A stretch of 64,000 nt of DNA, from assembly GCA_009823505.1 (NCBI GenBank), contig VZQC01006699.1, forward strand, positions 876,973 through 940,972, in the 5' to 3' direction. Positions 1 through 11,869 of the stretch are shown one piece after another. Each line of letters starts with the position of its first letter. The first letter of the stretch is position 1. Below the pieces are notes generated by a model. The model saw only the letters and a list, made by a program, of their open reading frames with translations, was not told the origin of the DNA and searched no databases. The translations under genes and the position numbers were made by a program. This stretch comes from Rhizomys pruinosus (taxonomy: Eukaryota > Chordata > Mammalia > Rodentia > Spalacidae).

Positions 1-958
1 TCTGCTTCTAAGAATACTGTATTGAACCAGTCTTATCCTTTGCATTCTTTCCAAGTTCATCTCACATGCAAAGGATTGAAACTTCACACAAACTGTTCTA
101 GTCACAGACAGTAGCAGAACAAAAGTTCAAGGACTGTAGGCTACAGGCCAAGCGTATTGACTCAATCCAGGCTCGTGGTTGGTGGGAGAATGAGGCCAGA
201 GGGCAGAAGTGGGTAGATAGAATGAGTGAGAGCAAAGGATGAAGTCATCTGAATGAGGCTGATGATCATGTGAGGGGAGAAGAGGGCTGAAAACGGAAGC
301 CATTCTGTTTGGAGGGGAGATAGCAGGTCAGATTTCAGAGGTGGAGCAGTTCTGAGAGACCATAAGAGCCAGGACATGGTGGGTTAAATAGAATAGGGAT
401 CACTGCATTTGAGGAGGTTTAGGAACTAGAAGGCAGAATAAAGGTTGGATGTCCCATGTGATGAAGGCACCAGTTTGTGCTGAAAGGACAGTGCTCTGGG
501 CACTGCAGGTGGCAGCAGATGAAGGAAGGAAGCGGAGTCTAGTGGGTGACAATGGAAAGGACATCTCAGAGGACAACAGGCACTTCCCAAGAGATCATTC
601 CAGCTTAAGAGGGCTGGATCCTTCTACATGGGAGGATAAACAGCCTCCTGATCATTTAAGTCACAGCAGAGAGCAGATGGCACACCTTTGGGCAATTCAA
701 GAAGAATATAAGAAATGGATTATTGTCAAGATGTGGGCAGAGTATAGGAAATCCACAAGTGATAGTGCAGCTCCAAGTCCATCACAGAGAGAGTTCTTCC
801 CTACTGAGATAAGGAACACTTGTGTCTGTCCACTTGACATGCCCCCCCTATCCCATCCAAGCCTGGCTCTTATCATCCACCCCTCAAAACGGCTCTGCTT
901 CTGAAATCTTAACCTACTAGAAAAAATTTTAAACTAGTTTTGAATTTTATTTTTTTTA

Positions 959-1209
959 ATATTTATTTATTTATTTATTTATTTATTTATTTTTTATGTG
1001 TGTGAATGTACTGTTTGCATGTAGGCTTGTGCACCCATGTCGTGCAATGCTGCGGAGGTCAGAAGAGGGTGTCGAATTCCCCTGGAGCTGGAGTTCTGGA
1101 ATTGGAGTTACAGACGGTTCTCAGGCACCATGTGGGTGCTGGGGATCAAACCCAGGTCCTCTGCAAGAGCAGTCAGCGCTCTTAACCACTAGGTTATCTC
1201 TCCAGCCCC
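959..1209 (-). mobile_element. B2 SINE with (TTTA)n tail
   Basis: Minus-orientation B2: A-rich tail seen as (TTTA)n at 959-992, then the body ending in the reversed GGGGCTGGAGAGAT head at about 1190-1209. The matching element in copy 2 is at 5340-5586. Confidence 0.88.
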
Positions 1210-1710
1210 GACTTTACTCTTGTTTTATCGGTAGATCTTAAATCTGCCAGCCTAGCTCCAACCACAGTAGAGTTCAAGCCCACCTCTGCTTTGGAGTGCT
1301 CTAACAGCACTCAGCCCTCAGCCAGCAGCTTTTACTTCCTGAAGTAAAACAAGATAATCCATAATACTCATTGTACAATGGCCTTTCGGTCACTTGAAAC
1401 TTTTTTCATCTGTTGAGATCCAAGACCTCTTAGTAGAAGTGCATAGAATTCCTGTGTACTGGGAATGTGAAGCCAAGTCTGGGTGCTATGAGGTTTTACC
1501 TAATTTAGCCAGGGAAAGTCAGACCGAGTCCAGACATACTGGGAGAGTTCTAGGAGTTCTAGCATTGCTGAAAGCAAGCCCGCTGAACTGCATGTAAATT
1601 ACCCTATTACTATATTATTATATGGATCTCAATCTCACTCATTTATTCACTTGCTCACTTGTTCAAGAAAACTTATTTGATGCTTACTCAGACAATAATG
1701 GTCCAAAGTA

Positions 1711-1850
1711 TTGAACATGGTGGTACAGGCCTATACTCCCACCACTTAGGAGACCGACGCAGGAGAACTGTAAAGGCAGCCTGGACTACATAGTGAGTTT
1801 CAAGTCAGCTTGGGCTAAACTGAGACCTTGTCTCAAAAACAAAACAAGGT
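1711..1850 (+). mobile_element. Diverged B1 SINE
   Basis: B1-like body from GAACATGGTGGTACAGGCC to GACCTTGTCTCAAAAAC. It is more diverged than most B1 copies here, and a matching copy is at 6097-6225. Confidence 0.7.
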
Positions 1851-2308
1851 CAAAGTAAAATTGGACTCAACTATGGTGACTGTGTGAAGGTATAGGACAA
1901 GGAAGCTGAGCCAGCCAATTGCAGAAGTCACTTCCCTGGTAAGAAGAGTCGGTGGAGCAGGTTGGTCTGCTGGAACTCTTTTGTACCATGCAAGCTTCCC
2001 TACAACATGGTCTTGCTCTATCATGCAACTGAGCATGGAAGCAAAGGAAGAGTGGTTAGTTGGGAGATAGTCCCTTCTGCTCCCAGCTGTCCTTTGGCAT
2101 TTTCTGCCTTGCCCTGTGCTCAGACCACTCTCCATCTTCTCCTTCATTCGTTCACTAAACAACTCTACTTCAAAAGTAAAGCAGGTGGGTTCCATTCCAG
2201 TGCTACAGCTTTCCAGTGACACATGACTGGCTGGCTGGTTGGTGGCTTTCAGTTTCAGGTCTTGGAGACATAAAAAAAACAAACAAACAAAAAAAAAAAC
2301 AAAAGTAA

Positions 2309-2555
2309 AGCAGGGGCTGGAGAGATAGCCTAGCTGTTAAGAGCACCGACTGCTTTTGCAGAGGCCCTGGGTTCAATTCCCAGCACCCACATGGTGGCTG
2401 AGAACCATCTGTAACTCCAATTCCAGGAGAACTCCAGTTCCAGGGGAATCTGACACCCTCTTCTGACCTCTGCGGCATTGCACGACACGAGTGCACAGAC
2501 CTGCATGCAGACAGTACATTCATACACATAGAAAATAAATAAATAAAATTTTAAA
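2309..2555 (+). mobile_element. B2 SINE
   Basis: Starts GGGGCTGGAGAGATAGCC and ends in an AAATAAATAAAATTTT tail. This element marks the right limit of duplicated copy 1. Confidence 0.88.
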
Positions 2556-3059
2556 AAAAGAGAACAAGTAAATAATCTAATGCTGCAGCTAAAAACACTT
2601 GAAAGACAACAACAAATGAATCCTAAACCCAACAGACAGGAAGAAATAACAAAAATCAGAGCAAAAATCAATGAAATAGAAACAAAGACAACAATACAAA
2701 AAAAAATCAATGAATCCAAAAGCTGGTTCTTTGAAAAGATAAATAAAATAGACAGACCTCTAGCCCAGTTAACCAAAAGAAAGAGAGAGCAACTCCAAAT
2801 CAATACCATTTGCGATGAAAGGGGAAACATCACAACAGATAAAGATCCAGACAATCATACGAGAATACTTCAAAAACCTATAGTCTACTAAATTTGAAAA
2901 CCTAAGAGAAATGGATGAATAGCTGAAGTTCTGGGATTCTCCAAAGCTTAACCAAGAAGAGATTGACAGTTTAAATAGACCCATAACACTTGAGGAAATT
3001 GAAGATGTAATAAAAAGCCTCCCAACTAAAAAAAGCCCAGGCCCAGATGGCTTCACAGC
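2556..3059 (+). mobile_element. LINE-1 ORF2 fragment (region before the reverse transcriptase)
   Basis: The reading frame 2580-2888 encodes an L1 ORF2-type peptide ([41 protein letters not shown]). Homology continues out of frame to the N at 3060 ([12 protein letters not shown] end). It is truncated at both ends and has no intact ORF. Confidence 0.88.
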
Positions 3060-3060
3060 N
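3060..3060. other. Ambiguous base (probable assembly join)
   Basis: A single N between the truncated L1 fragment and a poly-T/B1 element, next to the duplicated segment. It reads as a join between contigs. Confidence 0.6.
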
Positions 3061-3069
3061 ACTATTACC

Positions 3070-3243
3070 TTTTTTTTTTTTTTTTTTTTTAATTGTCCTT
3101 TTTGAGACAGGGTCTCCCTGTAGCTCTGGCTTGTCCGGAACTCGCTATGTAGACCAGGCTGGCTGGGCTGGCTTGACTCTAAGATGTGCCTCTGTCTGCC
3201 TCCCAGTGCAAGGGATTAAAGGGGTGCACCACCATTGCCGACC
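3070..3243 (-). mobile_element. B1 SINE
   Basis: Poly-T, then the reverse of the B1 body (TTTTTGAGACAGGGTCTCCC ... GGATTAAAGGGGTGCACCACC). It contains a small internal duplication (GGCTGGCTGGGCTGGCTTGA). Confidence 0.85.
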
Positions 3244-3448
3244 ATTACTTTTGATTTTTTATCTATATTTTGGATCCTCAAGAAAACTAAAAGAAATTCT
3301 GAAGAATTTATTTGTTAAAGAACTGAATCACAGATACCAAAACAGGAATTTCTTACAAAAATAAAAGGGGACAAATGTGTGTACACAAGTGCTCAAAGCA
3401 TGCACATGGAAATATTTCTATGGAGAAGGTAAAATTGACAAAATGTGA

Positions 3449-3611
3449 GCCGGGAGTGGTGGCACACACCTTTAATCCTAGTGCTTGGGAGGCAGAGGTA
3501 GGTGGATCTCTGCAAACTCAAGGCTAGCCTGGTCTACATAGTGAGCTCCAGGCCAGCTGGGACTAAAAGGGAGACCCTGTTCTCAAAAGACAAAAAAAAA
3601 AAAAAAAAAAA
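3449..3611 (+). mobile_element. B1 SINE with target-site duplication
   Basis: B1 from GCCGGGAGTGGTGGCACAC to its poly-A tail. It is flanked by a 13-bp direct repeat TGACAAAATGTGA at 3436-3448 and 3612-3624. Confidence 0.93.
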
Positions 3612-3654
3612 TGACAAAATGTGAATTTTTTTCTTGAGATTTAGGTCAACTTTC

Positions 3655-3904
3655 TTTTTTTATTTTATTTATTTTTGTATGTGTATGACTGTACTGTCTG
3701 CATGTAGGTTTGTGCACCTGTGTCGTGCAATGCCTTGGAGGGCAGAAGAGGGTCTCGGATTCCCCTGGAACGGAGTTCTCCTGGACTGGAGTTCTCCTGG
3801 AATTGGAGTTACAGACGGTTCTTAGCCGCCTGTGGGTGCTGGGGATCAAACCCGGGTCCTCTGCAAGAGAAGTCAGTGCTCTTAACCGCTGAGGCTATCT
3901 CCCC
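3655..3904 (-). mobile_element. B2 SINE with a 19-bp target-site duplication
   Basis: Minus B2 flanked by perfect 19-bp direct repeats (GAGATTTAGGTCAACTTTC) at 3636-3654 and 3905-3923. The perfect duplication indicates a young insertion. Confidence 0.94.
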
Positions 3905-4197
3905 GAGATTTAGGTCAACTTTCAAACAAACATGTTTGCCATGGGCTCTTTCCCACGAAGGTAGTAGTAGTCCTTCACCCTTAACTCCAGGTCTGGAATA
4001 GTTGACTATTTATATCTTTTTTTTTTTTTCAATGCTGCACCCTGAATTTGGCACTGTTTTTCAGAGGTGAGTCTGTCTTTAGTCACCAAACCTGAATCCC
4101 CACCAACACCCACAGCTCCAGTTACTTCCTCTTGTGATCTGCTACCTTTTCTTTTATCTATCGCATTTCTGTGTCACCCAGAGAAATCTTCTTCTTA

Positions 4198-4380
4198 GCT
4201 GGAACTGGTGACACTTGCCTTTAACCCAGCACTCGGGAAGCAGAGGCAGGTGGCTCTCTGTGAGTTCAAAGGCCAGCCTGGTCTACGTATGAGTTCCAGG
4301 TTGCTGGAACTACAGGGAGACCCTGTCCAAAAGGCCAAATAAGTAAGTAAATAAGTAAGTAAATAAGTAAATAAATAAAT
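4198..4380 (+). mobile_element. B1 SINE with (AAGT/AAAT)n tail
   Basis: B1 body followed by a AAATAAGTAAGT-type tail, lying directly before duplicated copy 2. Confidence 0.85.
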
Positions 4381-5339
4381 TGCTCCTCTGCTTCTAAGAA
4401 TACTGTATTGAACCAGTCTTATCCTTTGCATTCTTTCCAAGTTCATCTCACATGCAAAGGATTGAAACTTCACACAAACTGTTCTAGTCACAGACAGTAG
4501 CAGAACAAAAGTTCAAGGACTGTAGGCTACAGGCCAAGCGTATTGACTCAATCCAGGCTCGTGGTTGGTGGGAGAATGAGGCCAGAGGGCAGAAGTGGGT
4601 AGATAGAATGAGTGAGAGCAAAGGATGAAGTCATCTGAATGAGGCTGATGATCATGTGAGGGGAGAAGAGGGCTGAAAACGGAAGCCATTCTGTTTGGAG
4701 GGGAGATAGCAGGTCAGATTTCAGAGGTGGAGCAGTTCTGAGAGACCATAAGAGCCAGGACATGGTGGGTTAAATAGAATAGGGATCACTGCATTTGAGG
4801 AGGTTTAGGAACTAGAAGGCAGAATAAAGGTTGGATGTCCCATGTGATGAAGGCACCAGTTTGTGCTGAAAGGACAGTGCTCTGGGCACTGCAGGTGGCA
4901 GCAGATGAAGGAAGGAAGCGGAGTCTAGTGGGTGACAATGGAAAGGACATCTCAGAGGACAACAGGCACTTCCCAAGAGATCATTCCAGCTTAAGAGGGC
5001 TGGATCCTTCTACATGGGAGGATAAACAGCCTCCTGATCATTTAAGTCACAGCAGAGAGCAGATGGCACACCTTTGGGCAATTCAAGAAGAATATAAGAA
5101 ATGGATTATTGTCAAGATGTGGGCAGAGTATAGGAAATCCACAAGTGATAGTGCAGCTCCAAGTCCATCACAGAGAGAGTTCTTCCCTACTGAGATAAGG
5201 AACACTTGTGTCTGTCCACTTGACATGCCCCCCCTATCCCATCCAAGCCTGGCTCTTATCATCCACCCCTCAAAACGGCTCTGCTTCTGAAATCTTAACC
5301 TACTAGAAAAAATTAAACTAGTTTGAATTTTATTTTTTT

Positions 5340-5586
5340 AATATATTATTTATTTATTTATTTATTTATTTTTTTTATGTGTGTGAATGTACTGTTTGCA
5401 TGTAGGCTGTGCACCCATGTCGTGCAATGTGCGGAGGTCAGAAGAGGGTGTCGAATTCCCCTGGAGCTGGAGTTCTGGAATTGGAGTTACAGACGGTTTC
5501 AGGCACCATGTGGGTGCTGGGGATCAAACCCAGGCCTCTGCAAGAGCAGTCAGCGCTCTTAACCACTAGTTTATCTCTCCAGCCCC
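5340..5586 (-). mobile_element. B2 SINE, copy-2 counterpart of 959-1209
   Basis: Same insertion as in copy 1, but with several single-base deletions (for example GCAATGTGCGG where copy 1 has GCAATGCTGCGG). Confidence 0.85.
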
Positions 5587-6686
5587 GACTTTACTCTTTT
5601 ATCGGTAGATCTTAAATCTGCCAGCCTAGCTCCAACCACAGTAGAGTTCAAGCCCACCTCTGCTTTGGAGTGCTCTAACAGCACTCAGCCCTCAGCCAGC
5701 AGCTTTTACTTCCTGAAGTAAAACAAGATAATCCATAATACTCATTGTACAATGGCCTTTCGGTCACTTGAAACTTTTTTCATCTGTTGAGATCCAAGAC
5801 CTCTTAGTAGAAGTGCATAGAATTCCTGTGTACTGGGAATGTGAAGCCAAGTCTGGGTGCTATGAGGTTTTACCTAATTTAGCCAGGGAAAGTCAGACCG
5901 AGTCCAGACATACTGGGAGAGTTCTAGGAGTTCTAGCATTGCTGAAAGCAAGCCCGCTGAACTGCATGTAAATTACCCTATTACTATATTATTATATGGA
6001 TCTCAATCTCACTCATTTATTCACTTGCTCACTTGTTCAAGAAAACTTATTTGATGCTTACTCAGACAATAATGGTCCAAAGTATTGAACATGGTGGTAC
6101 AGGCCTATAACCCACCACTTAGGAGACCGACGCAGGAGAACTGTAAAGGCAGCCTGGACTACATAGTGAGTTTCAAGTCAGCTTGGGCTAAACTGAGGAC
6201 TTGTCTCAAAAACAAAACAAGGTACAAAGAAAATTGGACTCAACTATGGTGACTGTGTGAAGGTATAGGACAAGGAAGCTGAGCCAGCCAATTGCAGAAG
6301 TCACTTCCCTGGTAAGAAGAGTCGGTGGAGCAGGTTGGTCTGCTGGAACTCTTTTGTACCATGCAAGCTTCCCTACAACATGGTCTTGCTCTATCATGCA
6401 ACTGAGCATGGAAGCAAAGGAAGAGTGGTTAGTTGGGAGATAGTCCCTTCTGCTCCCAGCTGTCCTTTGGCATTTTCTGCCTTGCCCTGTGCTCAGACCA
6501 CTCTCCATCTTCTCCTTCATTCGTTCACTAAACAACTCTACTTCAAAAGTAAAGCAGGTGGGTTCCATTCCAGTGCTACAGCTTTCCAGTGACACATGAC
6601 TGGCTGGCTGGTTGGTGGCTTTCAGTTTCAGGTCTTGGAGACATAAAAAAAACAAACAAACAAAAAAAAAAAACAAAAGTAAAGCA

Positions 6687-6906
6687 GGGGCTGGAGAGAT
6701 AGCCTAGCTGTTAAGAGCACCGACTGCTTTTGCAGAGCCCTGGGTTCAATTCCCAGCACCCACATGGTGGCTGAGAACCATCTGTAACTCCAATTCCAGG
6801 AGAACTCCCGTTCCAGGGGATCTGACACCCCTTCTGACCTCTGTGGCATTGCACGTCACGAGTGCACAAACCTACATGCAGACAGTACATTCATACACAT
6901 AGAAAA

Positions 6907-6946
<40 letters not shown>

Positions 6947-6955
6947 AAATAAAAA
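6687..6955 (+). mobile_element. B2 SINE with long (AAAT)n tail, copy-2 counterpart of 2309-2555
   Basis: B2 body with single-base drops compared with copy 1, and an expanded AAAT tail (6903-6955) that marks the right edge of the duplicated block. Confidence 0.87.
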
Positions 6956-7137
6956 GTAAAGTAAAGTAAAGGCCACAACATGGCTGTCCTGAAGCAGTTT
7001 AAACAAATCGTCACAACACTAGGTCTCTGTCTAGGGCTGCTACATCCCTCTAGAATGAGATACTTAATGATACATCAGTTTTCATTAAAGTGTTAACATA
7101 TTTCTTTTTTTATATATACCCTGTGGAGCTAATCTCC

Positions 7138-7356
7138 AAATTTCTTTTTAATTATTTTTTATGCATATGAATGTACTGTCTGCATGTAGGTTGGTGCATC
7201 CGTGTCATGCAATGCTGAGGAGTCAGAAGAGAGTGTCGGTTCCCTTGGAACTGGAGTCAAAGACAGTTCAGCGCCCTGTGGGTGCTGGGAATTGAGTCAG
7301 GTCCTCGCAGAAGCAGCAGTGTGCTCTTAACTGCTGAGCCATACTCTCCAGCCCAA
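7138..7356 (-). mobile_element. B2 SINE, diverged
   Basis: Minus B2 with many small deletions, ending in the reversed B2 head (CATACTCTCCAGCCC) at about 7342-7354. Confidence 0.82.
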
Positions 7357-7369
7357 AGCGTTAAGATAT

Positions 7370-7398
7370 ATATATATATATATATATAATATTATATA

Positions 7399-7402
<4 letters not shown>
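7370..7402. repeat. (TA)n microsatellite
   Basis: TA repeats just after the left target-site duplication (7358-7369) and before the poly-T of the next SINE. Confidence 0.85.
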
Positions 7403-7434
<32 letters not shown>

Positions 7435-7808
7435 GTCTTTTTGAGACAGGGTCTCCCTGTAGCTCTGCCTGTCCTGGAACTCACTCTGTAGACCAGGCTG
7501 GCCTCAAACTCACAGAGATCCGCGTGCCTCTGCCTCCCAAGTGCTAGGATTAAAGGCGTGCGCCACCACGCCCGGCATTTATTTATTTCTGTATGTGTAT
7601 CAATGTACTGTCTGCATGCAAGTCTGTGCACCCGTGTCGTGCAATGCCGCGGAGGTCAGAAGAGGGTGTCGGATTCCGCTGGAACTGGAGTTCTCCTGGA
7701 ATTGGAGTTTCAGACGGTTCTCGGTTGCCATGTGGGTGCCGGGGATCGAACCCGGGTACTCTGTAAGAGCGGTCGGCGCTCTCAACCGCTAGGCCATCTC
7801 TCCAGCCC
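7403..7808 (-). mobile_element. B1 + B2 compound: a B1 (7403-7577) in the tail of a B2 (7578-7808)
   Basis: Both elements are in minus orientation with no gap. The pair is flanked by GCGTTAAGATAT at 7358-7369 and 7809-7820. The simplest reading is a B2 insertion whose A-rich tail later received the B1. The B2 is rich in CpG (GCCGCGG, CACCCGTGTCG), as expected of a young copy. Confidence 0.85.
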
Positions 7809-7820
7809 GCGTTAAGATAT

Positions 7821-10473
7821 TTCTAAAGGATGCAGTTTGCAGACAAGACATCTGAAGCTGACTGCAGAATGAGTGTCACATGCAACTGCATCTGCTTCAA
7901 ATTATGTTCTCCAGAGCACAGATATACGGCCCTCTGACTCTAAAATATGCTTTAGTGTTAGCCAAAAACACATTTATTCTTAGATTCATAAAAATGCAGG
8001 CCATCTGTGTGAAATATGTGGGGATCATGCACTCTCGTGAAAAATACTTACCCAAGAACAGGTTCAAATCACTCTTTAAAATCTTTAACTAGAAGGCAGG
8101 GAAGAGGTGGAAATGGTTCAGCGTTGGAGTGTGACAGGGAGGCAGACGGGCAAGCTTTGTTCTTGGGAAAGAATGTGTCTGGGGCACGTTCCTCCCACCT
8201 CCTCCCACACAGGGGTAAATCACAAAGCTGGCAGCGAGACCTATCACAACTCAAAGTCTCATTTTTGTGATCTGTACAAAGATTCTCAAAATGTCTGTGA
8301 TAGAGCATCAATTTGATTTTTCTTTTTCTGCAGTTCACAGTATAAGAACTAATAGGAATGAATTACTAAGAAATACAAAAGACATAAAATGGGCTTCCAA
8401 TTTGCAAATTATATTAGATTCAACACACATGACATTTACCTTTCTAAATTGCAGTTAGAGGCCATTTTGACAGAGCAAGCTTAGGGACAGGAGCCAAGCA
8501 GCAGTGCAGGTGTCTGTTTCCTGTCTCCATCCCACTGCTAGCTAACAGCCCCGGGCTGCTTATGCTACAGAGCCCTGTTCCCACCAAGTCTCATGAGCAA
8601 GAATAGAGGTTCTGGTGGACGATCTGCCCAGGAGAAGCAGAATAAGCAAGAAAAAGAAGGTATTTTCCAGAGTGTCTAGGGGCAAAGTGAAAGCCTGTAT
8701 TCACCCCCAGGACAAAAGTCTGGCCCCCAACTTCTTCCTGACAAGACTCCAGAAAAGAATTTAGACTGAGGACACAAAGCCTGTTCAGAGACAAGATGGA
8801 GAATAACAGCTGCAGAACGCAGGCCAGATGAGAACCTGGTGACCACTGACCTCATCCCCTCATACAGCATCTGACCCACAAAAGGCCCTCGCTTGTCACC
8901 GGCTAGCTTGCAGGTTGCTCTTTTCTCCTTCCTATCTCTCCCATGGGACTTTTTTGTATTGTTCTGTATCACAGGCAGGGCCGGGCTAGCCACCTCAGCA
9001 GATCTTAGCTTACTAAACTAGGAAAAACATGATTCTTCTGGGGTCTGCTCAGAAAGAAATATGGGTGGAGGAGGGGCTCTGAGTTCAGTTCTTTGGTTAA
9101 ATTGAGACTTCCACAACTTCAACATGGCCCAGGTGGGTACCTAGAAACAGAAGAGACTAGATCAGGTAATGCTGCCAACTCTTCCTCTTTTGTGAAAAGC
9201 TGGGGAAGAGAAAGTTCCAGAATTGATTAGGCAGATCCTAGGATGTACAGGGCAGGTTTATCATCCCAATATTAACCTGACGTGTCTGGGAAAGACAGAA
9301 TAATGAGATATGTTTTCTGCGTTTCCAAGTGTTTTGTTCCTTCCACTGCTGTTACTAGAGGTTTTCACACTAGCAGGTTTAGAGAACCTTCTAAAAGGAA
9401 AATCCAATTTTAAGGCTGACTGATTAACAACCTTAATTACATCTGCAACCTTAATTCTCCCTTACCATGTAGACAGCATAGTTGTAGTGACCATATTCAA
9501 ATTCCTGGAAACTAGGATATGGCCATCTTTGGGGAAGGGGTCAGCAACTTGTTTCCACATTCAACACATCCAATGGGCATTTACTGAGTACTCATTCCAC
9601 GCAAAGCGTTAATCGTGAGGAATTTAACCACATAGAAGGTAGAAATGGGCTCTGAGTTTGTACTTTAGAGGACTATACCACTACACATATTACTACTAAA
9701 TACTATAAGAAGTACAGAGAATTTGAATGTACTCACTGGGAATTAAAAATTCTCTTCCATATAAAGCATAAAACAACTTAGTTTTATATATGTATTTCCC
9801 AATACTTATCTGTGTCTTTAACCTATCACACTATCACCTGTTTCTAGTTATAAATTTAGTATGCCTGACGACATGTAGGAGTCCAAATTTGAAGATGGTT
9901 TCCAAAGAAGAGACACAAAAGGCATTGCCCTACATCAGTCAATGAAGGGTCTTCTGGATGAAGAACTCCGCCAGGCCTAAACATGGCGCTCTCATATCTC
10001 TCATCCCATGAAATCCTGAGATGGTTTTCTTTAAAAAAAAAAAAAAATAGTGAATCTTTAAGATGGAACATCTACCGTACTTCCCTCAGGCTTAGACTTG
10101 AATTTACAAAAATGTCTCTGTAACAAAAAAATGGAGAAGGTAGAGGCAACTTGGGGCTGGGCCTCCAGGGAAAGGACTGGGCAAAGCACCTCACTGCCAA
10201 ATCTACACATTCTCTGACCTTTCTCTCGCACATTCCTAGAAAGTCTAAGCCGCCATAGACACAGTGTAAAAGAGTCAAATTGTTTTTGGTTTGGCCAAAC
10301 CGTAAATAAATTCGCTTTGCTTTACGAATTTTAGTTTCCTGATTCTTTTGAGGTACAGAGAAACAGAAAGTGGGTTTGACTGACCAGTAATGCTATTCTC
10401 TGTGTTAACAAACAACCGAAACCTAATGAAAAGTATCATAACGCTTGGGTGAGACTACTACTTAGGGTAGTCA
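7821..10473. other. Unique non-coding stretch
   Basis: No recognised gene or repeat. ORFs here are under 110 codons, overlap on both strands and lack domain signatures. Confidence 0.5.
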
Positions 10474-10487
10474 AAATCTCAGAATGG

Positions 10488-10708
10488 GAGCTGGATTGAT
10501 GACCCAGTACCTAAAAGGGCTGGCTGCTCTTTCGGAGGACCGGAGCTGGGTCCTCTGCACCCACATCAGGTAGTTCACTATTACCTGAGACTCTACCTCC
10601 AGGAGATCCAACACCTTCTGGTCTCTGTGTACATCGGCACGCACATGCACATACACACATGCAGACATACATTCTTGCATACTAATGAAAATAAAATAAA
10701 ATTTAAAA
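10488..10708 (+). mobile_element. B2/B3 SINE with target-site duplication
   Basis: Diverged B2-like body flanked by 14-bp repeats AAATCTCAGAATGG at 10474-10487 and 10709-10722. Confidence 0.87.
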
Positions 10709-10790
10709 AAATCTCAGAATGGAAAGCTCAGGAATTAGAGTTTATACATATATATATATACATATATATTTACATTTTATCTCTTCACCC

Positions 10791-10791
<1 letters not shown>

Positions 10792-10838
<47 letters not shown>

Positions 10839-10848
10839 CACACACTGA
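10792..10848. repeat. (CA)n microsatellite
   Basis: About 20 CA units, following a short (TA)n tract at 10745-10770. Confidence 0.93.
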
Positions 10849-10979
10849 TTTCATTTCTGTCTTACGATCTGAGAATTGTTTTCATGCAGTTTCCAAGTTT
10901 GCCTCATCAAGAAAATTACTGAGGTTGCAGCCAAGGCAAAGTGCTCTCTGCCAGGCATACTGAATAAGATTCTTCAGCA

Positions 10980-11187
10980 GGGGGCTGGAAAGATGGCTTA
11001 GCAGCTAAGAGCACTGGCTGCTCTTACAGAGGACACAGGCTCAATTCCCAGTACTCACATGGTCACAGACAACCATCTGTAACTTCAGTTCCAGGGATAC
11101 AATGCCCTCTTCTGGCCTCTTCAGGCATTGCATGTGCATGGTACACTTACCCATGTGTTGGCAAAACACTCATGCACATAAAATAAA
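10980..11187 (+). mobile_element. B2/B3 SINE
   Basis: Starts GGGGCTGGAAAGATGGC and ends CACATAAAATAAAAA. A B1 inserted directly into its tail. Confidence 0.87.
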
Positions 11188-11196
11188 AAATAACTC

Positions 11197-11344
11197 GCCG
11201 GGCCTGCTGGCACACACCTTTAATCCCAGCACTCGGGAAGCAGAGGCAGGTGGATCTTTGTGAGTTCAAGGCCAGCCTGGTCTACAGAGAGAATTCCAGG
11301 ACGGCTGGGGCTACAGGGAGACCCTGTCTCAAAAAGACCAAAAA

Positions 11345-11377
<33 letters not shown>
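11197..11377 (+). mobile_element. B1 SINE with (AAAT)n tail
   Basis: B1 body plus AAATAAATA tail, flanked by AAATAACTC at 11188-11196 and 11378-11386. Confidence 0.9.
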
Positions 11378-11383
<6 letters not shown>

Positions 11384-11386
11384 CTC

Positions 11387-11869
11387 AATCAAAAAATTTT
11401 AAAAATTCTTCCTCAAATGAACCTGTGACCTGCACTTAATGGCATTTGATATTTATGATCGTACATGTTTGGGAAATACAAATACATAGCAGGAAAAAAA
11501 AATCATAGTGGCATTAAGATTAAACCACAGGGAGGCGGGGAAGAGAGGAGTAAGAGGCCAAGCCAGGGTCGAGTGTCAGGATGAGTTTCTAGAGAGTCTC
11601 TGGAGGCACTGCTGTTCCCACGTTAGGAAAGTCCTATGGCAGACAAGTAGCTGGACTATTTTTACGCCATGCATGTCAGTCACTGATACAGGTTGTCCCC
11701 TGTTTCAGCTCTCTGTGTGCAAAGTGAGCCCTGACACCATCTTGATCTGCTCTCTTCCCCAGATGTAGCTCCTTAGAGTGGAGAAGCTCAGAGAGCCTAT
11801 GAGAGAAAGAAGGGGAGTCCCTGTGGTGAAGTGTGGACAGGGTCAGTCACACTAGGGCAGTGGTTTCCA
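11387..11869. other. Unique non-coding stretch
   Basis: No gene or repeat recognised. The 86-codon ORF at 11508-11768 has no domain features. Confidence 0.45.

Larger units (their letters stand above)
1..2540. repeat. 2.5 kb duplicated segment, copy 1
   Basis: Nearly identical to 4387-6955, with an offset of 4386 at the left end. It holds unique non-coding DNA plus a (TTTA)n/B2, a B1-like element and a second B2. Base 1 of the window aligns with 4387, so the left limit of the duplication is either the window edge or lies outside it. After the B2 tail the two copies diverge: an L1 fragment here, unrelated sequence after copy 2. Its longest ORFs (for example 449-904) show no recognised domain. 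Confidence 0.92.
4387..6955. repeat. 2.5 kb duplicated segment, copy 2
   Basis: Repeats 1-2540 in the same orientation. The unique parts look identical over hundreds of bases. Within the SINE parts (5310-5600 and 6700-6860) this copy has many single-base drops compared with copy 1. It ends in a B2 with a long (AAAT)n tail at about 6903-6955. Confidence 0.92.

Noticed and set aside
449..904. 151-codon ORF repeated exactly at 4835-5290
   Set aside because: It recurs only because the whole 2.5 kb is duplicated. No domain, no splice context, and the flanks are non-coding.
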